The notes under the pieces were generated by a model, which saw nothing but the letters and a program-made list of their open reading frames with translations, made no database searches and was not told the DNA's origin. This document shows positions 52,651 through 59,764 of a stretch of DNA of 64,000 bases, one piece after another. Every line of letters begins with the position of its first letter. Positions within the stretch are counted from its first letter, which is position 1. The DNA comes from Arthrobacter sp. OY3WO11 (lineage in GTDB: Bacteria; Actinomycetota; Actinomycetes; Actinomycetales; Micrococcaceae): assembly GCF_001641125.1 (NCBI RefSeq), contig NZ_LWLP01000001.1:1191475-1255474 (forward strand). Direction: 5' to 3'. The position numbers and the translations under genes were made by a program.

Positions 52651-53014
52651 GGCCGCGCGTCCTTGCTGCCCGGCTGGGGCGCCTGGGGGTGAACCTGATG
52701 CTCACATACTGGCACTGCCGGGGGCGGGTGGCCATGGGTCTGTAAGTCTTTACCCGGCTGCTCTGTGAGCGGCTGGCAGTCTGGTGCTGTGGCCGGGCCG
52801 GGTGTGACTCACCCATGGGTTTGCCTCCGAACTGTGTTTTCCGGAGTGCGCTTTCTTGGATATGTCCGCCCTGGCCGGGCCCAGCATCGGTTCTGTCTAC
52901 AGCGCTGGCCTGATTAGAAGCATGCCCACTTGAGCACCAGGTGTGGCCCATTACAGACCTGCCACGCCGTAACCCCTACCGATGCGCTTCCATTCCCGTC
53001 CCTAAGGAGGAAAG
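52651..53014. other. Non-coding left end of the IS110 element (possible bridge RNA)
   Basis: No gene. It holds the PEP-synthase promoter side and then short inverted repeats: ACCCATGGGT (52811-52820) and CTCCG...CGGAG (52825-52846). Many IS110 elements carry in this upstream segment a structured RNA that guides target choice. The element's left edge is not defined by any visible inverted repeat. Confidence 0.4.
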
Positions 53015-54100
53015 ATGATTGTGGCAGAGCACTTCGGCTTCGTCGTCGGCATTGATACGCATGCCAAAACGCACACCCTCGCCATCATCGACACGGCAAG
53101 CGGTGGAGAAATAGCGAACGAAACATTCCCGGCCACCACCGCCGGAGGAAACCGCGCCCTGTCATGGATCCTGCGGCGCACCGACGCTTCATCTGAGATG
53201 GTCCTGCTCTCTATGGAAGGAACAGGCTCGTACGGCGCGAAGCTCAGGCAACAAGCCTCGGACGCCGGCTTTCAAGTCACCGAAGCGCCCATCCCGAATC
53301 AACGCCTGGGCAGGTATCAGGGCAAATCCGATTCCATCGACGCCGCCCGTGCCGCACGAGCTGTCTTGGGCATCCCAATGGACCGTCTACCGGAACCGCG
53401 CTCGGGCCAAAACCACATGGCACTTCGGATCCTCTCTAATGCGCGCCGCTCTATGGCCCGGGAACGCACCGCGGCCATCAATGCTCTGACGGCTCTCCTG
53501 CGCATCGTGGATCTCGGCGTTGATGCCCGAAAGCCGTTGACCGTCAGCCAGATCAACACCATCGCAGCCTGGAGGGAACGGGACGAGGAATTTGGAACTC
53601 GAACCTGCCGCCGAGAAGCCGTACGGATTGCGAAGCAGATCCTGACCCTTCAGGATCAATTGGCCGAAAACCACGCAGAACTCGAGGCTCTCGTTCAGGA
53701 AGTCCAACCGGCCCTTCTGGAAATCTATGGCATTGGTCCGGTGCTTGCCGCAATCATCCTCACGGCCTGGTCGCATGCCGGAAGAGTGCGCTCCGAGGCA
53801 GCGTTCGCCGCCCTTGCGGGCACCTGCCCGGTCCCGGCCTCCTCAGGTGGTACTACCCGATTCCGCTTGAATCGGGGAGGCGACCGCCAGCTCAACAAAG
53901 CGATCTACACCATCGCCCTCATCAGAATGAACAGGGATCCGGTCACTAGAGACTACGTCGCAAAACGAACAAGCCAAGGACGCACCAAAAAGGAAATCAT
54001 CCGCAGCCTCAAGACGTACATCACCCGTCAGATCTTCAGACACCTCAACAGCAAAGGTTCCATGAACGGAAACCTTGGAGTAGTACCCGCTACCGGCTGA
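53015..54100 (+). mobile_element. IS110-family transposase gene
   Basis: 361 residues, complete. The N-terminal DEDD domain has GIDTHAKTHTLAII (first Asp), SMEGTGSYG (Glu) and KSDSIDAARAARAVL (Asp). The C-terminal transposase_20 domain has IYGIGPVLAAIILTAW and FRLNRGGDRQLNKAIYTIAL, with its catalytic Ser region. AAGGAGG lies 4 nt before ATG 53015. IS110 elements usually lack terminal inverted repeats and target duplications, so the ends (perhaps near 52790 and 54110) are not fixed. Its codon use is less GC-biased than the neighbours, consistent with recent arrival. Probably active. Confidence 0.92.
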
Positions 54101-54200
54101 TCCCGCGACATGGTTTAGAACCAAGCGCGCTGCCGCAGCTGTGGTGATGGTTGCGGCCAATCCGTTGGTGGCGTCGAGGATGGCGGTTGCTCCCGGCGCG

Positions 54201-54480
54201 GGAAATGGTGAGGATTAGGCCGCTGTTCGTCGCATCGCCCGGGAAGATCCAGTCAGCGGTCCCGGGCACGCCCTGCTGATTGAAGCACCAGTCCTCCGCG
54301 GCAAGCCAACAACGGATCTGCTCGGGATCGTTCTGGCCGCGGGCCAGCATCCGCTCCCAGCGCACCTGCGGCGTGGTCGACGCGAAGACGATGACGTCCA
54401 GAAATGCCCCGCAGCACTGGGCTGCGGCGTGCACGCCGTCCACGATGACCAGCGGGGTTCGCGGGACGTCTCTGACCCCA
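54201..54480 (-). pseudogene. Fragment of a uridine-kinase-like P-loop protein
   Basis: PRTPLVIVDGVHAAAQCCGA, then FLDVIVFASTTPQVRWERML and DPEQIRCWLAAEDWCFNQQG form the second half of a small P-loop nucleoside-kinase-like protein. The Walker A region that should precede it is absent, and the C-terminus ends in an unrelated frame. The gene is truncated on both sides, between the IS110 element and the AT-rich leader of the cassette. It is a remnant and shows that the locus was cut and joined. Confidence 0.55.
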
Positions 54481-54549
54481 TAATCGCTGCACTGACGCAT
54501 CCAGTTCCCCATACATTTTTTGGGAAGAAGAAAAAGTCAAAAAGACTTC

Positions 54550-54606
54550 ATGGCGGACATGACGAAATATATAAGCTTCATTACGCGCTATCGGAAAGAA
54601 AGGTAA
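54550..54606 (+). CDS. Mini-ORF of 18 residues in the cassette leader
   Basis: ATG 54550 to TAA: MADMTKYISFITRYRKER. Basic and aromatic. It lies in an AT-rich stretch after a small inverted repeat (AAGTC-AAAAA-GACTT, 54534-54548). No good RBS. May be a leader peptide or chance. Confidence 0.25.
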   Translation: MADMTKYISFITRYRKER

Positions 54607-54614
54607 TTCATAAA

Positions 54615-54662
54615 ATGAATCGTCTAATGTTTGTCCTAGGCCCGAAGGCGCTTCAGGCCTAG
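54615..54662 (+). CDS. Mini-ORF of 15 residues ending in a hairpin
   Basis: ATG 54615 to TAG: MNRLMFVLGPKALQA. AAAGAAAGG lies about 11 nt upstream. Its last codons and stop form a strong hairpin (54636-54662). This resembles a leader-peptide attenuator, or a very short substrate peptide for the enzymes downstream. No codon is strikingly repeated apart from Leu (3 of 15). Confidence 0.35.
   Translation: MNRLMFVLGPKALQA
54636..54662 (+). promoter_or_regulatory. Hairpin over the end of the 15-residue mini-ORF
   Basis: CTAGGCC (54636-54642) pairs with GGCCTAG (54656-54662); inside, GAAG pairs with CTTC around a GCG loop, with one C/A mismatch between. No T-run follows, only CTCCGTTT. It lies 67 nt before the dioxygenase start. 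Possible attenuator or RNA-processing signal. Confidence 0.55.
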
Positions 54663-54728
54663 CTCCGTTTCATAGCCACCATGAGCATGAACGGATGCCT
54701 AACCACATCTTAATTTTTGGGGGGATTC

Positions 54729-55448
54729 ATGGAAACTCTTGTTGATTCTTTGAACACCGAGGGTCTTAAGACAATCGGATTTGTTCACACTAATCTTGCA
54801 GCCGTTTCATCCGACGCGCTTGATGGCGACTGGCAGGACTTTGCTTCGAGCTGGTCCAACCTGCGGCCCGATACTTATATGGCAGACGGTGGAAAATACC
54901 GCTTCCGCCGGTACTCGGAGTTCTCGGTTGAGGGGACGACGGGGGCTTCGGAATTGCTCCCCCATGTGCCCTACAAGCAGGAAAAAACGGTCAATCACCT
55001 CAACGGCGGCATTGACCGGATGTATGACCCCTTTGAGGACAGTGTCGTCGAAAGCTCCAGTCTTGCGTCCGTTTTCCGGACCGTCTCCCAGTATCTCGAG
55101 GCAGTGCGTCCGGGGCGCACTTGGAAGGCCCAGTGCTTCCAGAACCGTATCCTGACAAGCCAAGACGAAGTTGGGCAGCCGGCACCTGAAGGTGTGCACC
55201 GCGATGGAGTTGACTACGTTCTGACCCTGTTCGTGGACCGGGTCGGCGCCGATGGCGGCGAGAGCAGCGTCTATCTCGCGTCCGACCGCAGCATATTGGC
55301 CTCGACGCAGCTCAGCGAACCGGGTGAATATCTTTTCGTCGACGACCACAAGCTGCTGCACGACGTGACTGGTCTATCTCTCAAGCCTGGTCACGACCAG
55401 GGATACCGCGATGTTCTCATCGCGATGTTCACCGATACTTCAGCGTAA
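54729..55448 (+). CDS. 2-oxoglutarate/Fe(II) dioxygenase, free-amino-acid hydroxylase type (PF10014-like)
   Basis: 239 residues, full length for the family of Bacillus isoleucine hydroxylase (IDO). Iron ligands: H157 and D159 in EGVHRDGVDYV, H211 in KLLHDVTGL; R227 in GYRDVLIAMF binds 2-oxoglutarate. No signal peptide, so cytoplasmic. Family members hydroxylate free L-amino acids such as Ile, Leu, Met or Thr, and their genes often sit beside amino acid exporters. ATG 54729 follows GGGGGGA. It is the first of three tightly packed genes with an ArgG-like ligase and an EamA exporter, after an AT-rich leader. Confidence 0.82.
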   Translation: METLVDSLNTEGLKTIGFVHTNLAAVSSDALDGDWQDFASSWSNLRPDTYMADGGKYRFRRYSEFSVEGTTGASELLPHVPYKQEKTVNHLNGGIDRMYDPFEDSVVESSSLASVFRTVSQYLEAVRPGRTWKAQCFQNRILTSQDEVGQPAPEGVHRDGVDYVLTLFVDRVGADGGESSVYLASDRSILASTQLSEPGEYLFVDDHKLLHDVTGLSLKPGHDQGYRDVLIAMFTDTSA

Positions 55449-55461
55449 GGAAGCACCGGAA

Positions 55462-56682
55462 TTGTCGCAGCTAATTCGTTCCTTCGCGCAGCTCGAAAAC
55501 GCGATTCTTGACCCCACTGACCCGGTGGTTACACTGTTCAGCGGCGGCCTGGACAGCACCTATCTGCTGTACCGCCTTCAAAAACTGGGGATGCAGAACA
55601 TCCACGCAGTTTCCATCGATGTGGGTGATGTTGAATCGCACACAGGAAAACGCGAAATCGCCACTCACCTCGGCGCGACCTTCCATTCTGTCGACGCCAG
55701 GAACGAATTCATCAGCCACCACGTGGCCCCCGCCATCAGGGCTCATGCGGTGTACCTAGGGACACACCCAATTAGTTCGTCGTTGTCCCGGCCTCTGCTC
55801 GCAAAAGTCGCCGTGGAGCTTGCGGAGAAAACGGGTGCACGCATGCTTCTGCATACGGCGAACCGCTCGCAAAACTCCTTGCGGCGGCTGAACGGGGCAA
55901 TCAGCGCCCTGAAATTCACCGGCCGCTACGGAAGTCCGTACGACCTCGATCCGGTTGATCGCTCAACGAAAATCGAGCACCTCGCTGCTGCTGGCCTGAC
56001 CAGGATGGCGCAGCGCGTCGTCAGCGGTGACTCTAACCTATGGTGCCGGGAATACGAATCCGGATTCTTGGACGACCCGGAAAACCACGCAATGGAACAG
56101 GACCTGTACCAGTGGACGGCCAACACCGGCAGCTACCCCGAAGAGATAATGAGCATCGGCTTCGAAAACGGACTCCCCGTGAACGTGGACGGCCGTGCTT
56201 TGGAGCTTACTGCGATTATTGAGGAGCTCAATCATCGCGTTGGGAAATTCGGCTATGGACGCTATAGCGGCCTGGAACATCTCGACCGCGGTGAAAAGGT
56301 CCTCGAGGTACGTGAGATGCCGGCGGCCTGGATCCTCCTGAAAACTTTGCGGCATCTGGAAACGGCTTGCCTCAGCGAACGGCTGATCCGGGAAAAAATG
56401 GATATAGAACAGACCTGGGTGACCGAAGCTGTGGAAGGGCGCTGGTTTGGCGGACTAAGGTCCGCGGCCCAGGCTTTCATTGAGTCCTCGACCAGCCGGG
56501 TTAGCGGCACTGTCACGTGGACTATGAACCAGCGTTCAGTGGATACAGTAAGCATTCACGCGCCGGACGCCCTGTACCTTCGTGACCGCGAAGCCTGGGA
56601 AGCGGAATCCGTCAATAACGAAAAGGAAGGCTACGCCATGCGTTCTGATGGACTGATCCTGGCCGGGCTGAACAGTGTCTGA
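55462..56682 (+). CDS. Argininosuccinate-synthase-like protein with altered substrate motifs
   Basis: 406 residues, full ArgG length. SGGLDS (27-32) is the ATP pyrophosphatase loop; HAVYLGTHPISSSLSRPLLA matches the ArgG Y-x-G...LARPLIA segment; DSNLWCREYESGFLDDP matches DENLWGRSIECGVLEDP. But HGATGKGNDQVRFE of ArgG reads HTANRSQNSLRRLN (131-144): the Asp-binding Asp is Ser and the Glu is Asn. The later citrulline segment ENRxVGMKSRGVYE is also changed. It should activate an acid or ureido group with ATP and join it to an amine, yet probably not citrulline to aspartate. TTG 55462 has AAGGAAG 8 nt upstream, 13 nt after the dioxygenase stop. Confidence 0.82.
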   Translation: MSQLIRSFAQLENAILDPTDPVVTLFSGGLDSTYLLYRLQKLGMQNIHAVSIDVGDVESHTGKREIATHLGATFHSVDARNEFISHHVAPAIRAHAVYLGTHPISSSLSRPLLAKVAVELAEKTGARMLLHTANRSQNSLRRLNGAISALKFTGRYGSPYDLDPVDRSTKIEHLAAAGLTRMAQRVVSGDSNLWCREYESGFLDDPENHAMEQDLYQWTANTGSYPEEIMSIGFENGLPVNVDGRALELTAIIEELNHRVGKFGYGRYSGLEHLDRGEKVLEVREMPAAWILLKTLRHLETACLSERLIREKMDIEQTWVTEAVEGRWFGGLRSAAQAFIESSTSRVSGTVTWTMNQRSVDTVSIHAPDALYLRDREAWEAESVNNEKEGYAMRSDGLILAGLNSV

Positions 56683-57640
56683 TCCAACTCCTCTCCGGGC
56701 CGCGGCCAGGCGGGCCTCGGTTGTCGATGCGTTGCTGCTTGCCGTCGCTGTGGCCTGGGGCTCGACCTACTGGGTCGCCAAGGAACTGGTCAGCCAGGAC
56801 ACCGTGCTGGCGGTTCTTGGCGTCAGGATGACACTGACCGCCGTCGCACTCGGCCTGATTCTCGTCTTGATGCGCAAGCGGCTACAGAAGACGGAGGCAG
56901 CGATCGGCTGCATCCTTGGCCTGCTGCTGTCGACCGTCTTTACGTTCGAAACCTTCGGCATTGCCGCGACCAGTGCGACCAACGCCGGGCTCATCATCAG
57001 CCTCACCATCGTGATGACCCCAGTACTGGAAACGGTCGTCGGAAAGCGGAAGCTCAGCCGCCTGTTTTACCTGGCTGCGGTAATCGCGGTTGCTGGGGTC
57101 TACTTCCTCGCCACAGGCGGTGCCGCAGCATCCTTCGGGTTCGGCGATTTGCTGATCCTGCTGGCCGCCGTGGCACGCGCGGTCCATGTGACGGGGATGC
57201 ACAGGCTCTCGGCAGGACGCAGCATCGATTCGCTAAACCTGACCTTCGTCCAGATGGCCACCTGCGCACTGGTGTTCCTAATCATGTCCAGCCTCTGGGG
57301 CACGCCGGTTCCGATCTATACAGCAGGCATGGATTGGTCCGCGGCACTCCAGATGGCGTACCTCGTGATCGTATGCACCGTTTTCCCGTTCTTTATTCAA
57401 ATGTGGGCAGTTCGCAAGACTTCCCCGACCAGAGTGAGTCTCTTGCTCGGAACCGAACCGGTCTGGGCGGCAGTCATCGGCGTTACACTGGCCGGCGACG
57501 TCCTAGGCCCAATCGGAATCTTCGGTGTTGTGCTTGTGCTAGCTGGCACCATGTGGGGGCAGCGCCTGGAACTCAAAGCTCTACCTACTGCCTCCGTTGC
57601 CGCCCGTGAATCTGAAGAGATCCGCACTCCGACGTCATAG
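56675..57640 (+). CDS. EamA/DMT-family exporter
   Basis: 321 residues, 10 helices in two EamA repeats. AWGSTYWVAKELVSQDTVLA opens the first; ATSATNAGLIISLTIVMTPV ends it; TSPTRVSLLLGTEPVWAAVI is the matching place in the second. Family members such as RhtA export amino acids (threonine, homoserine) and related metabolites. GTG 56675 overlaps the ligase stop by 8 bases, so production is coupled. It is the natural exit pump for the product of the dioxygenase and ligase. Confidence 0.85.
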   Translation: MSDPTPLRAAARRASVVDALLLAVAVAWGSTYWVAKELVSQDTVLAVLGVRMTLTAVALGLILVLMRKRLQKTEAAIGCILGLLLSTVFTFETFGIAATSATNAGLIISLTIVMTPVLETVVGKRKLSRLFYLAAVIAVAGVYFLATGGAAASFGFGDLLILLAAVARAVHVTGMHRLSAGRSIDSLNLTFVQMATCALVFLIMSSLWGTPVPIYTAGMDWSAALQMAYLVIVCTVFPFFIQMWAVRKTSPTRVSLLLGTEPVWAAVIGVTLAGDVLGPIGIFGVVLVLAGTMWGQRLELKALPTASVAARESEEIRTPTS

Positions 57641-57668
57641 TGGAAACAACCTCAACGGGACACTGAAT

Positions 57669-57720
57669 CAGTAGAGAAGCAGCCCGACCGGGCTCTCACC
57701 GGAGGGCTGCCTCTCTACTG
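57669..57720 (+). terminator. Long hairpin closing the cassette
   Basis: CAGTAGAGA-A-GCAGCCC pairs with GGGCTGC-C-TCTCTACTG: 16 bp with one mismatch and an 18-nt loop, 29 nt after the exporter stop. No T-run. It marks the right end of the operon and perhaps of the transferred segment. Confidence 0.7.
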
Positions 57721-58212
57721 GTAGCGCAGCACAGAACACCGCGAACAACTCGTTCATGCCTACCAGCAAGCAGTGGACCGTGCCCGGGAACTCAACAGGA
57801 ACAAGCCATGACCGAGCCTCCTTCGCTGTCCGAGCTCCCCGTCATCGGCAACTTACCTACAAAGCATCCTGGCGAAGGCGCGGCTCTGAGTTGCATCCAG
57901 CGTCACTGGATAACTTCAATGCCGGGTTGACGGATTATAGAAGCATCCAAAGTCAGGTGCCGCCGTCATAAATTACGACGGCGGCACGCGGCCCTGACCA
58001 CGACGCCTCGCTGGGCAGGCGCCCGTTGGCTGTCCCTTGGCCGCCGTTCACCGCGCATTCCATACCGCTCGGCGCACAAAAGATACGTTTGCTTAGCATC
58101 TGCACCATGATTGCCGGAGGCCGCGGCGGCATATGAGGGACTTTCGCCTCTGGAGGGGTATGCGCTGCGGCAGCCACAGGACACTGACGTCTTTGACGAG
58201 CAAGGGAGCACC
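57721..58212. other. 490-base gap without a convincing gene
   Basis: One frame near 57733-57810 reads STEHREQLVHAYQQAVDRAR then stops, perhaps the tail of a lost gene. The rest is the GACGGCGGC hairpin (57957-57987) and the leader of the MFS gene. Confidence 0.45.
57957..57987. terminator. 11-bp GACGGCGGC-type hairpin
   Basis: GTGCCGCCGTC (57957-57967) and GACGGCGGCAC (57977-57987) around ATAAATTAC. Third member of the hairpin family also found at 21917 and 36000; the AT-rich loop distinguishes it. Confidence 0.6.
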
Positions 58213-59607
58213 ATGGGCTGGCTGGACCGAGAACGAACCGTTGCCCCGCCGGGATTCAACCGCTGGCTGGTGCCGCCCGCGGCGCTCGCCGTCCACCTCT
58301 GCATCGGCCAGGCCTACGCCACGAGCGTGTACAAGACGGCACTGGTCAAGCATTTCGGCGCCAGCCTGACCGAGATCGGCGTGATCTTCTCCATCGCCAT
58401 CGTGATGCTGGGCCTGTCCGCCGCCATTATGGGCACCTGGGTGGACCGGAACGGCCCGCGCAAGGCCATGTTCACCTCCGCCATGTTCTGGGCGGGCGGC
58501 TTCCTGATCGGATCGCTCGGCATCTTCACGCAGCAGCTGTGGCTCGTGTACCTCGGCTACGGCGTGGTGGGCGGCATCGGCCTGGGCATCGGCTACATCT
58601 CGCCGGTGTCCACCCTGATCAAGTGGTTCCCGGACCGCCCGGGCCTGGCCACCGGCATGGCCATCATGGGCTTCGGCGGCGGCGCGCTGATCGCCAGCCC
58701 CGTGTCCACGGCGCTGCTCAAAATGTACGATCCCAACTCCGGCGCCAAGGACTGGGTGGCCAGCGGCGATGCCGTGGGCAAACTCTTCCTGACCCTCGCC
58801 GTCGTCTACCTCGCCTACATGCTGTTCGGCGCCTTCACCATCAAGGTCCCTGCGGACGGCTGGAGGCCGGCCGGGTTCGACCCCGCCAAGGTCAAGGCCG
58901 CCAAGCTGGTCACCACGGAGAACGTCTCGGCCAGGAACGCCGTCAAGACCCGGCAGTTCTGGCTGGTGTGGATCGCGCTGTTCTGCAACGTGACCGCGGG
59001 CATCGGCATCCTGGAGCAGGCCGCGCCGATGATCCAGGACTTCTTCCGCCAGTCCGACGGCGTCTCACTGGTGAGTGCCGCCGTTGCCGCCGGCTTCGTG
59101 GGGCTTCTTTCCATCGGCAACATGGCCGGACGCTTTGCCTGGTCCGCCACCTCCGACGTCACCGGCCGCAAGCGCATCTACATGGTGTACCTGGGCATCG
59201 GCGCCGTCCTGTACACGGTGCTGGCGCTGGCCGGCTCCACCACCACCGTCCTCTACGTGGCACTGGCGTTCGTCATCATCTCCTTCTACGGCGGCGGTTT
59301 TGCCACCGTCCCGGCCTACCTGCGGGATCTCTTCGGGACCTACCAGGTGGGCGCCATCCACGGCCGGCTGCTGACCGCCTGGTCCGCCGCCGGTGTGGCC
59401 GGGCCGCTGATCGTCAACGCGTTCCTGGACGCCCAGGGCAAGCCCGGCCAGCTGAACGCCGTGTCCTACCAGCCGGCGCTGCTGACCATGGTGGTGCTGC
59501 TGGTGATCGGCTTCCTGGCCAACCTGATGGTCAAGCCGGTGGACGCACGATTCCACGAACCCCGCCCGGACCGCGGACGGGCACACGAACCTGCCATGGA
59601 GGCCTGA
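58213..59607 (+). CDS. OFA-type MFS transporter
   Basis: 464 residues, 12 helices. MGTWVDRNGPRKAMFTSAMF is the loop 2-3 signature; YGVVGGIGLGIGYISPVSTL and IKWFPDRPGLATGMAIMGFG are the hallmarks of the oxalate/formate antiporter family. The substrate is probably an organic acid. AAGGGAG lies 5 nt before ATG 58213. One base after its stop begins a 47-residue single-helix protein, a partner known in this family. Confidence 0.9.
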   Translation: MGWLDRERTVAPPGFNRWLVPPAALAVHLCIGQAYATSVYKTALVKHFGASLTEIGVIFSIAIVMLGLSAAIMGTWVDRNGPRKAMFTSAMFWAGGFLIGSLGIFTQQLWLVYLGYGVVGGIGLGIGYISPVSTLIKWFPDRPGLATGMAIMGFGGGALIASPVSTALLKMYDPNSGAKDWVASGDAVGKLFLTLAVVYLAYMLFGAFTIKVPADGWRPAGFDPAKVKAAKLVTTENVSARNAVKTRQFWLVWIALFCNVTAGIGILEQAAPMIQDFFRQSDGVSLVSAAVAAGFVGLLSIGNMAGRFAWSATSDVTGRKRIYMVYLGIGAVLYTVLALAGSTTTVLYVALAFVIISFYGGGFATVPAYLRDLFGTYQVGAIHGRLLTAWSAAGVAGPLIVNAFLDAQGKPGQLNAVSYQPALLTMVVLLVIGFLANLMVKPVDARFHEPRPDRGRAHEPAMEA

Positions 59608-59608
59608 G

Positions 59609-59752
59609 ATGAGCACCGCACACAACACCGGCGCGCAGGCGCCCGCCAAAGTATCCACCGGGAAGCTCGCTGTCGCCTGGGCGCTGGTGGGTGTTCCGCT
59701 GGCGTACGGGATCTATCAGACCCTGACCCGGGTGGCGGCGCTGTTCGGGTAA
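59609..59752 (+). CDS. MFS transporter small subunit, 47 residues
   Basis: ATG 59609 to TAA: a polar N-terminus (MSTAHNTGAQAPAKVSTG) and one membrane helix, KLAVAWALVGVPLAYGIYQT, then LTRVAALFG. The G-V-P-L-A-Y-G-I-x-x-T motif recurs in small proteins next to OFA-type transporters, annotated as MFS transporter small subunit. It starts one base after the transporter stop, so the two are coupled and probably bind each other in the membrane. Confidence 0.8.
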   Translation: MSTAHNTGAQAPAKVSTGKLAVAWALVGVPLAYGIYQTLTRVAALFG

Positions 59753-59764
59753 GGGACTCTGCTG

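Noticed and set aside
57669..57720. Long hairpin as a tRNA or structured RNA gene
   Set aside because: A single long stem without cloverleaf arms or a T-loop motif; fits a transcript end better.
57756..57971. Possible 71-residue gene after the cassette
   Set aside because: It overlaps the arm of the 57957 hairpin, has no RBS, and its composition looks random.
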